Source: Henricia sp. BOLD:AAB3569
Taxonomy: Eukaryota; Echinodermata; Asteroidea; Spinulosida; Echinasteridae
Length of the DNA: 64,000 nucleotides
NCBI GenBank assembly: GCA_037783545.1
Contig: JBBELK010000397.1
Location: 620,001-684,000 of the forward strand
Direction of reading: 5' to 3'
In this document: in pieces, positions 35,500-46,660 of the stretch
How the letters are laid out: each line of letters begins with the position of its first letter
How positions within the stretch are numbered: the first letter of the stretch is position 1
Notes under the pieces: model-generated
Seen by the model: the letters and a program-made list of their open reading frames with translations, nothing else
Told to the model about the DNA's origin: nothing
Databases searched by the model: none
Made by a program: the position numbers and the translations under genes

Positions 35500-35740
35500 G
35501 GGGCCAATTTCATAAAGCATGTTAGCAGAAATTTTTGCCTAATCAAAAATTTGTGTGCTTTATAAAAATGGGTTAATAAACAAAATTGTACTTCAACTTG
35601 TGTTTTTAGCAAGAATAGCAGATATTCTTGTGAAAAACACAAGTTGACATGCAATTTCGATTATTGACCCATTTTTATAAAGCAAACAAATTTTTGATTA
35701 AGCAAAAATTTCTGCTAACCTGCTTTATGAAATTGGCCCC
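35500..35740. mobile_element. foldback MITE family I, copy 1 (241 bp)
   Basis: GGGGCCAATTTCATAAAGCA at the left is mirrored by TGCTTTATGAAATTGGCCCC at the right. Pairing continues inward (TTTATAAAAATGGGT with ACCCATTTTTATAAA). The centre, AGCAGATATTCTTGTGAAAA, is shared with the copy at 60951-61189. Confidence 0.92.
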
Positions 35741-35756
35741 AGATGACTTATTACCC

Positions 35757-36060
35757 CAATTAAGAAGTTAATTAAGCCAGAATGGGAAAACGATTGTACA
35801 CACTCATTAGCAATGAAATGCTAATTAGAATAATCGCAAGTTAACATGACGGGCGCGGGAAACAGTCGGCGCACAACATGCCACTTTTGTGCCAGAGTAT
35901 ACGAGTTTGAAGCCCAAGGACTTTCTTCGCCAATTTAGCGGGTAATTTATGGAACACTGCGTTACTAATGAAACACCTATATATCACGACTTGTGTCTCT
36001 TGTTTCGTTAATGAGCAGAGCTGTGAATTCGGTTGTCTCTGTGTTTTACGAGTTGCAGTG
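35757..36060. promoter_or_regulatory. candidate conserved noncoding element
   Basis: Unique, complex sequence just beyond family I. 35757-35840 packs several homeodomain-type cores (CAATTAAG, TTAATTAAG, CATTAGC, GCTAATTAG, AATAATCG). It continues with CAATTTAGCGGGTAATTTATG and TTTCGTTAATGAGCAG. The style resembles enhancers around developmental genes, and a minus-strand frame inside is weak. Function is inferred from motif density and the Mab21 setting only. Confidence 0.3.
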
Positions 36061-36378
36061 ACGTTAGTCAAGCGAGACGGCTGAGCTAGCCGGAGCGATT
36101 AATACGAACACTAATATCTCCCAGGAACAAGGGAGGAATGACAGGAGGCTGGTGTCGCGATGTGATGCCATAGGATCGAGACGCGCGAACGTCTGGGAAC
36201 CGTGCAACAACCACACAGAAATCAAGGCTATGTGTACATGTACATGCATTTGTCTACATATACGTTTTGAAATGAGAAACTCGGTTTCTTTTCGTTGTTT
36301 ACGTCATGTTTGAGCTCATGTGCGCATGCTCAATATGACGTAACAATGAAAAGGAATCGGTTTGTTTGCGGTTACTTA
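36061..36378. other. non-coding stretch
   Basis: No gene or repeat recognised. Short GTACATGTACATG palindromic words lie near 36232-36245. Confidence 0.35.
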
Positions 36379-36746
36379 GGGCGTATTTGTTTCATGACAG
36401 ATCCGAATCCAGATCCGAAACTGCTCTGAACTCGGATCTCAATTCACGTGAATTGCAATTTATTTACCAAAGTTGTCAAATTTCGGTTCCAAATTTCTCC
36501 CACGACATTCCTCGTAAATAAACAACAAGCCTCCTATATTTGTTTGTATCGTGTGTTGCCTCTGAAAATGGAAACGACACGGTTTTACTCTCCACGATGT
36601 TTACGTCGCCATTTTAGATCTAGCGCTGAACCATCTCTCGAGAAGGATTCCACATCACAGATCTCAATCAGGATATGCGCGAAGTGAACGAGTTCACCTT
36701 GGATCTGCGCAGATCTGAATCTGTATCCGTCCGAAACAAACACGCC
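36379..36746. mobile_element. inverted-repeat MITE family J (about 368 bp)
   Basis: Left end GGGCGTATTTGTTTCATGAC is mirrored by GTCCGAAACAAACACGCCCC at the right. The next block, with CAGATCCGAATCCAGATC, pairs with GATCTGAATCTG words near the right end. The GGGCGTGTTTG-type end is compatible with Harbinger-like elements, but no target duplication was clear. The 79-codon frame inside is not recognisable. Confidence 0.75.
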
Positions 36747-37173
36747 CCAAGAGTCTCAAAAGTCTCCCAAAACGAACACTATAGTGGCTATATCGTTTTG
36801 TGTGTTAGTACAAAACGTAGCCCACTCGGATGCAGCTCAAATATCACCAAATACACAACAAACAAAGAGTAAACATGCAACAGCCGTTCAGCAAAGCAAC
36901 AAACAAGTATAATACCAACAAAAAGTCTGCAACCAGCAAACAGCCGTTAACTAATAGAAAACCAACCAACAACAAAGGCCACAAAGCTGTTAAGTATAGG
37001 ACTACAGTTATAGGACTAATATCAAAAAAGGCAGATCATAAAATGTTAAGTACGAGGCTTAATATATATGTCATCAGATTTCGGACGAGATGACCCAACA
37101 AATTTTTAATCAAGCAATATCCCAAAAGGTTCAAAATAAAACAGACGTGCAGCGAGCCTCATGTCGAAATGAA
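36747..37173. other. CAA-rich low-complexity stretch
   Basis: 36840-36990 is rich in ACAAA/CAACA words, like a decayed CAA microsatellite or old SINE tail. No gene recognised. Confidence 0.45.
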
Positions 37174-37319
37174 ACCGTATCGAATAGCCGCCATCTTGTA
37201 TAGGGCAGTTTCTTTGTTCCATGAGGACATGTATGGTTGCACAATTTGTGCTTATATTGTTGAATAATTTAATGTCCAAAGTTGCCCAACAAGATGGCAG
37301 CTATTCGATACGGTCTATA
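37174..37319 (-). mobile_element. MITE family A, copy 3 (inverted)
   Basis: Family A in minus orientation: ACCGTATCGAATAGCCGCC at the left, the inverted centre (GGTTGCACAATTTGTGCTTA), and GCTATTCGATACGGTCTATA at the right. It lies 203 bases from copy 4, in opposite orientation. Confidence 0.85.
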
Positions 37320-37522
37320 TCAACAATCACCAGTTTGCCGCTAGAGGGCGTACTCCAATGCAACAACGAGGCGGATACAACCACCGACCTCAATGCAATG
37401 GAGGGATGTACAGCTACAGATCCACACGGTCACTCTTGTGAAGTCTGTCTAAGTAAGGCATTGCTGTATAGAAAGATTGCCGATGGTTGCTTCATTCAGG
37501 GAGTCACATACCCAGTCCAATG

Positions 37523-37667
37523 TAAGACCGTATCGAATAGCTGCCATCTTGGAGGGCAACTTTTGTCATTGAAATTGGTCCACAAAATGTGCAACCATGC
37601 ATGTCCTCAATGAGCAATTCGCAAAGAAACTGCCCCACAAGATGGCCGCTATTCGATACGGTCTATA
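37523..37667 (+). mobile_element. MITE family A, copy 4
   Basis: Family A in plus orientation: AGACCGTATCGAATAGCTGC at the left, CCACAAAATGTGCAACCATG in the centre, and GCTATTCGATACGGTCTATA at the right. A 130-codon open frame spanning copies 3 and 4 (37221-37613) is made of repeat sequence and is not a gene. Confidence 0.85.
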
Positions 37668-37951
37668 GGGCCTAACAGCGGAACTGACCTTAAACCCACG
37701 CACGGTCAACACACGGTCAAGACCAATTCCACCGCCAAACACGACCCCCATGATGAGTAACTAAACACCCCAGGATTAGGTGTCGGATTACCCCCAATGG
37801 CAGTGGCCAACAGCCTCGGATTACACTTCATTATCGGCTTGTGTCAACTCGAATACAAGATACCCCAAACAGTGGAGAGAGTTTCTAAATTGACCGGAAG
37901 ATGGCTAAACAGGCAGAGGAATGACGTCATGCACGAGGATCATCTTGCATA
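37668..37951. other. short non-coding stretch
   Basis: No gene or repeat recognised. Confidence 0.35.
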
Positions 37952-38374
37952 GTCTGTTTTGAATACTGGAGAGACTTTTTCACCAGGATCATAACTCTGT
38001 GCAATGCCATCTATCTTCTCTCAAAACAAAAGAAATTTCTTAAGACAGATCTAAGAAGATAACTTAAGCATCAAATAGTGCAATAACATACCTTTCTGAA
38101 AACCCTGTGTACAAATTTCCTATTTAACGTATGTAACATAGGACACATACCTTGTGACATTTTTTGGTGTCCTTGTTACATACGGTATATTGGATATTTG
38201 CACACAGGGCTTTCCGGAAGGTATGTTGTGGCACTATTCGTTGCAGTTTTTTTAGCTGAAGTTATCTCCTTAGATCCATCTTAAGATATTTCTTCTGTTT
38301 TGAGAGAGGATGAATGACATTGTACAGAGATATAATCCTGGAGAAAAAAGGTCTCTCCAGTATTGAAAACAGAC
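37952..38374. mobile_element. long foldback element, family C, copy 2 (423 bp)
   Basis: GTCTGTTTTGAATACTGGAG at the left is mirrored by CTCCAGTATTGAAAACAGAC at the right, and imperfect pairing runs through the element (CTCTCAAAACAAAAGAAAT with its inverse near 38288). Its centre (about 38100-38245: GTGTACAAATTTCCTATT ... CCTTGTGACATTTTTTGG) matches the centre of the element at 6299, whereas the outer arms do not. Confidence 0.82.
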
Positions 38375-38412
38375 ACATATACACAAACACATGTAAACAA
38401 CCAGTAAATTGC

Positions 38413-38863
38413 AGACGGCTTTAGAGAAAAATGGCGTAGAAGGTTGTACTTCTGTTAAGGCATAAAGTCCTCAGCAACCATGCAAATTCTGACTCCAAAA
38501 GCCCTATACTTATAGGAAAACATGTGTTATTCTGGTGTATGAGATATAGTGCCAACCCCTGCCGAAGGCAATACACAAATAAGCATGGAATATCGGTGAT
38601 TTTCCCATTGTTTTAGCCAAATTAGTCTAGTTTCTTGAAGATATGTTTTACCAAAACATCAGTGAAGAAAAAAAAAACTGTTTTCTGGTAGTATTTATTC
38701 ACTTAAACTTCTTTAGGTGATAGATGGATATTTAATAGGTGGCCTCATGCAGAAATCCTATATAGTATCAATAAAAAATGCCCTACTTGACATGCATGCA
38801 TAAATTAGCCATTATCTCAGTTCTGGCCTGTGCGACAAGCGCCTACTTTCGGTGGAGCGGCTC
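38413..38863. mobile_element. family D, copy 2 (left end missing)
   Basis: Matches 9268-9692 from GCTTTAGAGAAAAATGGCGT to TTTCGGTGGAGCGGCTC, with several small insertions (for example about 40 bases near 38535-38575 that replace other sequence). The left terminal repeat seen at 9102 was not found, so the copy is truncated or rearranged. It follows family C copy 2 by 38 bases. Confidence 0.82.
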
Positions 38864-39509
38864 CACATAATGTACATCCACCCAAAACATCTCACAACAA
38901 ATCTACACCAGCTTTAACAATTTGCGATCCTGCTAAAACTAAATCTCACAGATAAACCTTTAGTTGAGCGTATAACCTATCTCTATGGTATAACCATGAA
39001 CATTTTCTTTTCCTGTGTTCTTCGAGGCAAAGCCCGTCGCGTCATGACCATTTTATCCGCAAGGTTGCCGTCAAAAACGGTACCCAAATGTTTCACCCAA
39101 GCCAGGTCAAGTCCATCGGCCTCAAATATATCAAGGGGCATGAGTGTTTATGTTAGCACCTGCTGGAGTTTGCTCACTCATCGAGGGTTAGTCCCGACGG
39201 AAACCACTGGCAAAACTCGAGTCTCGACGGCACGGAGTGATGGGGCAGACGACGGCCAAGGGTTCTCGGCCCGATGGGCTGAATGGTGTCAGGGGGCCGA
39301 GGGTGCTTGCAGGGGAAATTGGGGATATAGAGTGGGAGCTCGGAGGGCTTTGGATGGAGAATGTTGAGTGTCAAGGATCCAGGGCATGTTAGGTATTTCC
39401 TGACTTCTCTCCTTAACCACCTCCTCCAGCAACACCCCCTCTTCCTATGTTACGTGAATGATATGGGTGTAGCACAGGGAAAACAAGTCAAAATATCTAA
39501 GCAAGCTCA
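38864..39509. other. non-coding stretch with a 123-codon frame
   Basis: The plus frame at 38996-39367 (123 codons) has no recognisable domain and overlaps a minus frame. Not supported as a gene. Confidence 0.35.
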
Positions 39510-39640
39510 TTAAAGATGTAGATTACAGGATTGGAAAACTGTTATAAACAGCGTTATCTCTATGCGTGATTGAGGATATATGTGATAAAAACCAAACTGT
39601 GTGTAAGTTATAGAACAAAATTATGATGCTGCGTAGCACT
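39510..39640 (+). mobile_element. fragment of TTAA MITE family E (left end)
   Basis: TTAA at 39510 is followed by a diverged E terminus (AGATGTAGATTACAGGATTG) and by GAAAACTGTTATAAACAGCG and GATTGAGGATATATGTGAT, matching the left part of the full copies. The minisatellite and right end are absent. Confidence 0.65.
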
Positions 39641-42600
39641 GTGAATTCACACCAAAGTTGAAAAACAAAATATAAACAGTGCTCACCGAGAAAAAAAAAC
39701 ATGAAAGATGTGTGTAAGTTAGCTCAGTTTCAAGAAAACAATGAAAAACTGTGTCCATGCTTTCAAGAAATTGTGCGAAACCATCGTCCTATTTAGGCTG
39801 GTTTCCGAGCTAAACCTGCACGGAAAACGAAGCCACAATACCGGCATAGTAGTCGGGGCTAAGTTTCGTTCACATAAGAGCACCCTTGTAAAAATGTATT
39901 TACATGTATATAAATTCGTCTTCGGTTATGTATCGTTTTCTGATTAAAAAAGGTGTCATCTCGGGCAGGATCACTGCATTGGATCGACCGTTGGAACCGC
40001 TTCTCTTCCGTTTGAGTAAGGTTTTTCTGGACAAGTGATGGATTAAAATTTTGCGACATTGCAAAACCTATATTAAATAGGGCTTGAAAGAAAACGTACC
40101 TTAAATACTGAAAAGCAAGTCTCTCAACGTTCAACTTGACCTGAAAAAAAAGTCTGATATTTTGCAATCTCTTCGAAATACTATACCAAACCATACCGCG
40201 TCATAAATAAAGCAGTCTGATTCTGTGCAATGGCGGCCATATATAATGCAATCCCCATAGCGTTATACTGATTGGCAGTACATCATAGCGGTCTCTGCTC
40301 ATAACAGAGGATTTCAACAGCCAATAATTCACGTCTATTGCCTCCTTTGCCGCCATTTCTATCTGCAGTTAACCCTCTTTTGCCTGCTTGCAAAGCGAGG
40401 TGTGTTGGCCGTTTTCGGCTGATGTGTGTCAAAAATAGGGGTAATGTTCCCGCCATTTTAGGTTTGGCCGGTTTATGAGCGTGTGCCGAGCTCGGGAGAA
40501 AATGCCTTTGAAAAGTTTTTTTTAAAGAATTTGTATGGAGTTGGCAGGCCTCTATAAAAGCAATCTACCACTTAATCTATAGGTCTGAAAGGGAAACCAC
40601 AAAAAATCAAAGAAACGATCTTCATATTTCGAGTACTGATAAAGATCACATGATTTACGCAATTAATAATGGCCAACGTAAGTTATGCATATATAGTGTC
40701 ATGTTGTGTTTTGGTTCTCAATTTCATCGACTTGCGTTACAATGTCGATTCTCAATTACATGTAGGCCTAATCGATTCTCATGTAATCATCAGCATGCAC
40801 CTTTCACCCTCACATACCGTCTTTTAGAGGCGGTTGCGGTGTATATCCGCTTCCACTAGTCATTATAATTTAGGTGGAACAGGCGAACAGGTGAATTAAT
40901 TAGTTAATGGATTTGTGACTCACAAGATAAAACCAACGATCTGTATAGAAATGGTTCATACGTGTATACGGTGTAGACGTATAACGAGATACATGTATGC
41001 TTGAGCCAATCAACTGTGGTGGAGTCGATTATATAGAATCGATTCAAAGATAGGAATCGAAACAATGATTCCATCTTTTGGAGGCTAGGAATCGATTCCT
41101 ATGATCTTGGCGATTCAATGAAGTTCCAGGCACCCTATGATCATGACACTTTGATCCATTTTTTTGATATGGGTAACTTTAAATGTCGATGCCTTGTCGT
41201 AATAATAAACATCTAATCCTTCGAGAACCGCCCCTGTTTTTCTATAAAAAAATCGTGCAACAAGTCCACAAAATACCCTCTTTTGTACTCGAAGTCCCAC
41301 AAAATATAAAACTTAATTTGATTTTTAATTGAATTCTTATGGTTCTACTTGTCAATTTTGTTATTCAAACTCGTTTTGGCAACTATACACGAGAGCCGGA
41401 CAGGCCCCAGTGAAACTAATGTAATAGCCATTGTGGGTAACAGAAACACACAACACGACAACAATTCGACTCGAATACTTCCAATTCGAAGCCAAGGGTA
41501 TTCGAGGGACCCCAGAAGCCGCTGGGCCAACAATGCCTAGATTTACAGCTTATTCTTATACAACGCCCCGGTATTATGCTCCAAGTTGATGAAAATCCCC
41601 AGATATTGGCTTTATACAAACACGACATGTCCGCTGTGTGTTTAAGGATCAGACGAGGGGGCGCGTGTTTCGCAAACGGCTCCACGGTATTTGGCTGTTT
41701 TGGTTTTGGCACGAAGTGAAGAAAAGCCTACACTGCACCCTCGGGCGTCAATTGAACTTCTTCCATTTTTGAAATCTAAACCCCATTTTTCCCCCTTCTC
41801 TCTTTATCCGGCTTGTAGTGCCTTCAGCAATGCTTTGAGTAAGAAATCCCTTTTGACGCGGCTATGACAATAGCGGGGCATTGGACTTGGTGGTGTATGT
41901 TGTATGGTATTGCGCGCACGGTGTGCCCTAGCCACGGGGCCCAGACCGCGTCGTCAGCGTGAACTTTACCGGAAAGTGGGGCAAGGGAGACGGGGCTGAA
42001 AACCCGTCCACAATGGACCAGGGTCCCGAGCCGCAAGAGGCAGGGACAATGTCCGCCACAATATCGAGAGAAAATAAAAGGCTTTCCGTACGAACAACTC
42101 CGCTGAAATGACTAACGATGACGTTTGGCCCGATTATTAAAATGGATGGCTCAATAATAATAAAAAAAGAGAAAACTCAATAAAAAGAGAAAGTTATATA
42201 CCAAGGACCACCCCCTCCCCCCAATTCAATCGACCTTTTGACAGATTGGATCACTTTTTTTCCGAACAAAATTGAAAACGGCTCGAATGATTACTTGAAC
42301 TGTCCTGTTTTCGAAGTATAGGAGCAACGTTGCATATCTGTGACCGACTCTGGCAAAACCTGACGCTTCTCGGCATTTCCCATTACGTGATATGGGCCCA
42401 CAACCTTAAAAAATGGCCTCTGGGACCAACTTGAAAATTTGGCAGAATCAACATCGGGATACATTCAAGATTTGTTTTATTGTTTGAACCGTCTCAAAAT
42501 TCTTCATATTATTGACAACAAATTAAATAATCAACTAGTTTGTCAAACTTTAAAGACCAATAGCTCCATTTCACTTTTTCTGATCTGTCATACTTTAATT

Positions 42601-42765
42601 GGTCATAACTTCGCCAAAAATTATCAGATTTTCCTCAAACATGTTTTAAAAGATACCTTTTTGTATGCACACTAAGCTGATACCAAAACTTAAATTTTGA
42701 ATTTTCATCACAAGTGTTGGGTTTTGCTGGAGCCGGTCACATTTTACAAGCAAGCAGTGCTGCAT
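39641..42765. other. 3.1 kb without a recognised gene
   Basis: No gene recognised. 40250-40520 is moderately GC-rich, with GCCGCCATTT and ATGGCGGCCAT words. 41027-41116 has a cluster of AATCGATT/TCGATT words. At 42338 TCTGTGACCGACTCTGGCAA resembles the terminus of family G and may be a remnant. 42205-42230 is a C-rich patch. Confidence 0.35.
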
Positions 42766-42856
42766 GGGGCCTGTTTTTGCGACCATACGTAGAAACATGT
42801 TTTAGGCCCATGACTGATTCAACCATCATCAGCAACGCGAAAAAAAAACAGGCCCC
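42766..42856. repeat. short foldback (91 bp)
   Basis: GGGGCCTGTTTTTGCG at the left is mirrored by CGCGAAAAAAAAACAGGCCCC at the right (one unpaired region in the A run). It shares the GGGGCC start with family I but not the interior. Confidence 0.6.
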
Positions 42857-43635
42857 AGACGAAAGTCACATTTTTCAAACCAAAACCATTCGGCGGTTTT
42901 AGTCTTTGCGAAGAAAACATCAGTAAATGTCTTAATTTGTGGGGAAGTAATGGTTATATAATTTTGTATCGGGAAATATACTGGGTGGTTGCAGTAATGA
43001 CCACTCACGATCCTTGGACGGCAGGCGAGTGCAAATACCAAAAGAAACAACATTGTCCCATGCCGTCCAGTATACGTCAATACACGTTCTGTGCCGGAAT
43101 GGCCGCGTAACGGGGTCCCTGGTCATAATCACTCAGCATTTAGCGGGAGCATAGGGCGGTTTAGTCGGCGTCGGCTCAAGGCAAAAAGCGGCCCTCACCA
43201 AACCATTATTCGTTTACGACAAAATGTTTTCATCCGGTCCACGCGTTTTTGATGAAGGACTGAGGACAGTATTACGACCGCCTTCTCTTTCGAAGAAAGA
43301 AGCAATTTTTTCCTTTTAAATACTCAGACAAATTGTCTACGAATTTGAGCTTGAAGGTCAAACCGCTCGGAAGCTTGAAGTAAACGCTCCAGTGCAATCT
43401 CACTCATCGAGATTCTAAAACAAATCTTCTCAAGGAGGAAACTTAATAAAAACATCCCGATATTTTACGATGGAATTTTAGCCCCGGACAATTAATAGTG
43501 GATAGTGGACGATGTAAATAAATAACTATTCTTGGTTCGCACGGAGCGTGGGGTTGTGTTTTATAGTGTGGTATCGACATTATCCATGAACCTTTCAATT
43601 CCTGTACGTGACAGCAATGCTCATCTCGTGACACT
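42857..43635. other. non-coding stretch, no gene recognised
   Basis: Short opposing frames up to 83 codons only. No repeat recognised. Confidence 0.35.
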
Positions 43636-44188
43636 AAGGCCCGCTTCAAACGTCGCGCTTATGCCGCGTGTCCAACTAAATTAAACTTGATTTTTTAAAT
43701 TCGACACGGCACAAGCACGACGTTTGAAGCCATTTGGCTAGGCAAAATGAGTTCGACACGGCAGAAGATTTGAGCTCGACAGGGTCTGCCGTGCTAACTC
43801 TATTTAGTGCGGCACAAGCACGGCTTGGCTTCAAACGTCGTACTTCTGCCATGTCGAATTTAATTCCAGTTCGAAGTTGGTCCGCAATTTTGTTCACAAC
43901 TAGGAATGCGCATGCTCGCAGCGCGTATGTGAGTAAAGAAATAACCAACAAACAAGTGCATCAAAATAATAAAATGGCGACGTACAATGGACAGAATGGA
44001 AAATGCACATGTACAACGTCCATGACGTGCACAATACTCATCCGCCATGTTGGATGTAGTTAAGCTCGACTGGGAGTTTGCAATTAGGTTCGACGTTTGA
44101 AGCCACTGCCGTGCTTACACCGTACCAACGTCGTGCCAAGTTGAATTTAATTCGACATGGCATAAGCGCGACGTTTGAAGCAGGCCTT
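43636..44188. mobile_element. inverted-repeat element K with internal copies of its end motif
   Basis: Left end AAGGCCCGCTTCAAACGTCG is mirrored by CGACGTTTGAAGCAGGCCTT at the right. The GCTTCAAACGTCG motif recurs inside at about 43716 (inverse), 43828 (direct) and 44091 (inverse), giving five copies with the two ends. CGACACGGC/GCCGTGTCG-like words accompany them. Repeated subterminal motifs suggest multiple transposase-binding sites. The 109-codon frame inside is not recognisable. Superfamily not determined. Confidence 0.85.
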
Positions 44189-44579
44189 ACATGACTTGTC
44201 ATTTTGGAAGAGTATACGTGGGTGGGTGTGGCACAATTTCTGTATATTTTAGATAATTAGAAAACTAATTATCAAGAAGTGAAACACTGCACAGATACGA
44301 GGTTCCAATTTCTTTGAATCAACTCATTGTTTCATTTCCTGTGAGAAAATAACGTGCGAAAAGACAGAGAACATGGCCGAGTTATTCTTGGCTGATGACG
44401 TCAGATTCTATTCAGGAGATCACATTGACATTATGAATATTCATGAATCTTCGATAATTTTGAAGGGAACGTTTTACAGTATCTGACATTTTGTAACCAT
44501 CAAAACCATATAGTAAAAACACCATGGACGGTTATATGACGATGCGAAATGGCTTCAGTGCCGACAGTTCAGACCCATA
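44189..44579. other. unique non-coding stretch
   Basis: No gene or repeat recognised. Confidence 0.35.
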
Positions 44580-44754
44580 GGATCAAATTTTGTTAATGAG
44601 ATGTCCTTGTGACTTTGCAGATTACCTTGTTATAACAGGAACCTTGTATTATCAGGAATGAAAACAGTGAAGAAGAATGAGCTGGGACTTAATTTGTCCT
44701 TGTTATAAGCGGAATACTGTATTAACAGTGCTCATACTATCGGGGTTCGACTGC
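44580..44754 (+). mobile_element. MITE family B, copy 3
   Basis: The best-preserved uninterrupted copy: GTTAATGAGATGTCCTTGTG near the left, the core GGAACCTTGTATTATCAGG, CCTTGTTATAAGCGGAATAC, and the right end ATCGGGGTTCGACTG at 44754. The left terminus itself (about 44580) is diverged from the CAGTCGAACC consensus inferred from other copies. Confidence 0.8.
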
Positions 44755-44774
44755 AGTTTGTCTCTTTTCCATTA

Positions 44775-45222
44775 GGGTGCACCCAAGTAAATAGGCAGAA
44801 TTCTTTATTAGAGAGAGTTGCGAGCTGAACGAGTGTAGTCTTGTGTAGAATGTGGCCATCGCCGTGATGTGGGGTATTTTTTCTTCCAACTATATATATA
44901 TAAACATTTTGGACAATGTAGCTCCTAAAAGTGGCCCTATTTTGCCCAGTAGCGTATGTGCCTTTGTTCAAAAATGGACGCTGATCTGTTTAGCAATTTT
45001 CAATGTTGCAGGGGTAGTTTTGTTTCAAGTGGAAATTAGGGAATAAAAGTGACGGATTACCCTCATAAAATTGAACAGAATTGAAAAGATGAGACTTCAA
45101 TGAGTATTTTGGTTGTTGTCCTGAGAAGCTGAGAGAGTTGTGAGTATTTTTTAATGATTTTTTTTAAATGGGGCATTCGGCATTGATTCCTATATGGGAG
45201 CCTTATTTACTTGGGTGCACCC
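44775..45222. mobile_element. inverted-repeat element R with ATTA target duplication
   Basis: GGGTGCACCCAAGTAAATA at 44775 is the reverse complement of the right end, which closes TATTTACTTGGGTGCACCC at 45222 (about 22 bp, one mismatch beyond). ATTA stands directly outside both ends. The outer ten bases, GGGTGCACCC, are themselves a perfect palindrome. 448 bp; the 64- to 79-codon frames inside are unremarkable. No second copy in the window. Confidence 0.85.
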
Positions 45223-45429
45223 ATTAGATTTGTTCATCACGTTTGGCAATAATTATGGACCCTACTGCTGTTCCCTGCATGACCTATACTTCTGTTTAAA
45301 AATTCATGAAAAGTTCCGATATGGTCTTTTACTGCCATTGAACTAAAATAAATAGTGCCATAAAAGTTACATAGCTTTTGGGAGACTCATATATATCAAA
45401 TTTATCGTTAATACCTCTCCTTATATCAT

Positions 45430-45721
45430 ATGTGACTCGCTCTTGAAAAAGGTAGAATGAGTCGCGCAGGCTAGGTCGACTTTGCGCGACCATAAGAAGA
45501 AATCTGTGGCGGATCCACGCTCATTAAAATACAAAAACGCAATGAAATTTCCAGGCGAAACACGGACACTCCAGGCGGTACCTGGGCACTGCCAGGAATT
45601 TCCATTGTGTTTGTGTATTTTAATGATCATGGATCTGCAGCAAATTTCTTTTTATGGTCTCAAAACCCTGACCTAGCCTGCGCGACTTATTTTACCTTTT
45701 TTTCCCAAGAGTGGGTCACAT
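45430..45721. mobile_element. palindromic MITE family G, copy 2
   Basis: ATGTGACTCGCTCTTGAAAA at the left is mirrored by CCAAGAGTGGGTCACAT at the right. The arms include CGCTCATTAAAATACAAAAA and its inverse, and the TGGCGGATCCACG and CAGGCGG words of the family. About 292 bp, nearly complete. Confidence 0.88.
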
Positions 45722-45779
45722 TATGCATGATCATGTTTGAACAAAATCGACAGCCATCAACAATTTTACATCAATCAAC

Positions 45780-46112
45780 TGCCGAAGTGAATCCGTCTTT
45801 GCCCATGCAGGCAATGGCTCTACACTAAAAATCACTGAACCGTGTCCTTGTGTTTTTGCAATGACAGGTATACTTTTTCCGATGGCCATGTTAGTTTAGA
45901 GGCAATTGCAATGGCAACCGCGTCACACTTCGGCTGTCTATACTTCCGAAGTGAATCCGTCATCTTGTGTTAGCTGCCTATAGGCAACGGCTCTACACTA
46001 AAAATCACTGAACAATGTCCCTGTGTTTTTGCAATGGTACTTTTTCCGACGGCCATGATGTTTAGAGCCAATTACCATGACATCCACGTCACAATTCGGC
46101 TGCCATTTCTAT
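45780..46112 (+). repeat. family S: tandem duplication with 164-bp period
   Basis: GCCGAAGTGAATCCGTC near 45781 and TCCGAAGTGAATCCGTCATC near 45945 start two units that share GGCTCTACACTAAAAATCAC, GTGTTTTTGCAATG, ACTTTTTCCGA.GGCCATG and a closing CACAATTCGGCTG-type end. Copies differ at roughly 10-15 per cent of positions. Each unit also begins GAAGTG and ends CAC..TTCGG, a weak inverted pair. Confidence 0.85.
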
Positions 46113-46580
46113 ATTATGGTACACTACTACATTGAATTTCTGCACACTAAAAAGCCACAATGTTCATTTGGGGCTCCCAAACAATCCATATTTTCGGACT
46201 TTCAACCGAAACTTTAACTTTCTACAATCAGCCTTTGTCGGCATATAAAGTATACGCCGGGTCATCGAAGTCAAGAACTTTGGTTCACCAGCACAAAGGA
46301 GCGAGTCTTAAATTGTTTTTGTCAAGAGCGAAACTGGCGACGCGGACGCAACACCTAATTCATCATGGCAATCCCCAACGGGGTGAAGTTAATTAAACTG
46401 GGAAACCGAGTTGTCGAAATTGAAGCTTTCTGCTCGTAAAACATTGTCATGGAACCCAGTTAGCAGGTTCTTGCGAAAACTCGACCGCGGGATGAGGTGG
46501 GGACTCTCTCGGTCGGGACAGGTTGTCGGGACAGGTTATCGATAAGGTAAATTTTCAAAAAGCTTCGCTCAATCACTGAA
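46113..46580. other. non-coding stretch
   Basis: A 78-codon plus frame (46160-46396) is unrecognised. Nothing else seen. Confidence 0.35.
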
Positions 46581-46660
46581 CAACTAATAATAATATAATA
46601 ATAAATACACTTATATAGCGCCAAATCTATTTTAAGAGATGAAGGTATACAAATAATTAA
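46581..46660. repeat. AAT-rich stretch with TTATATAGCGCC motif
   Basis: ATAATAATATAATAATAAAT is followed by ACACTTATATAGCGCC. An AAT repeat joined to TTATATAGCGCC is a recurrent end of SINE-like repeats in marine invertebrates as I remember it. Probably one such repeat end on the minus strand; no body was identified. Confidence 0.4.

Noticed and set aside
37221-37613. 130-codon plus-strand open frame
   Set aside because: Spans two family A transposon copies and ends in the second; repeat-derived.
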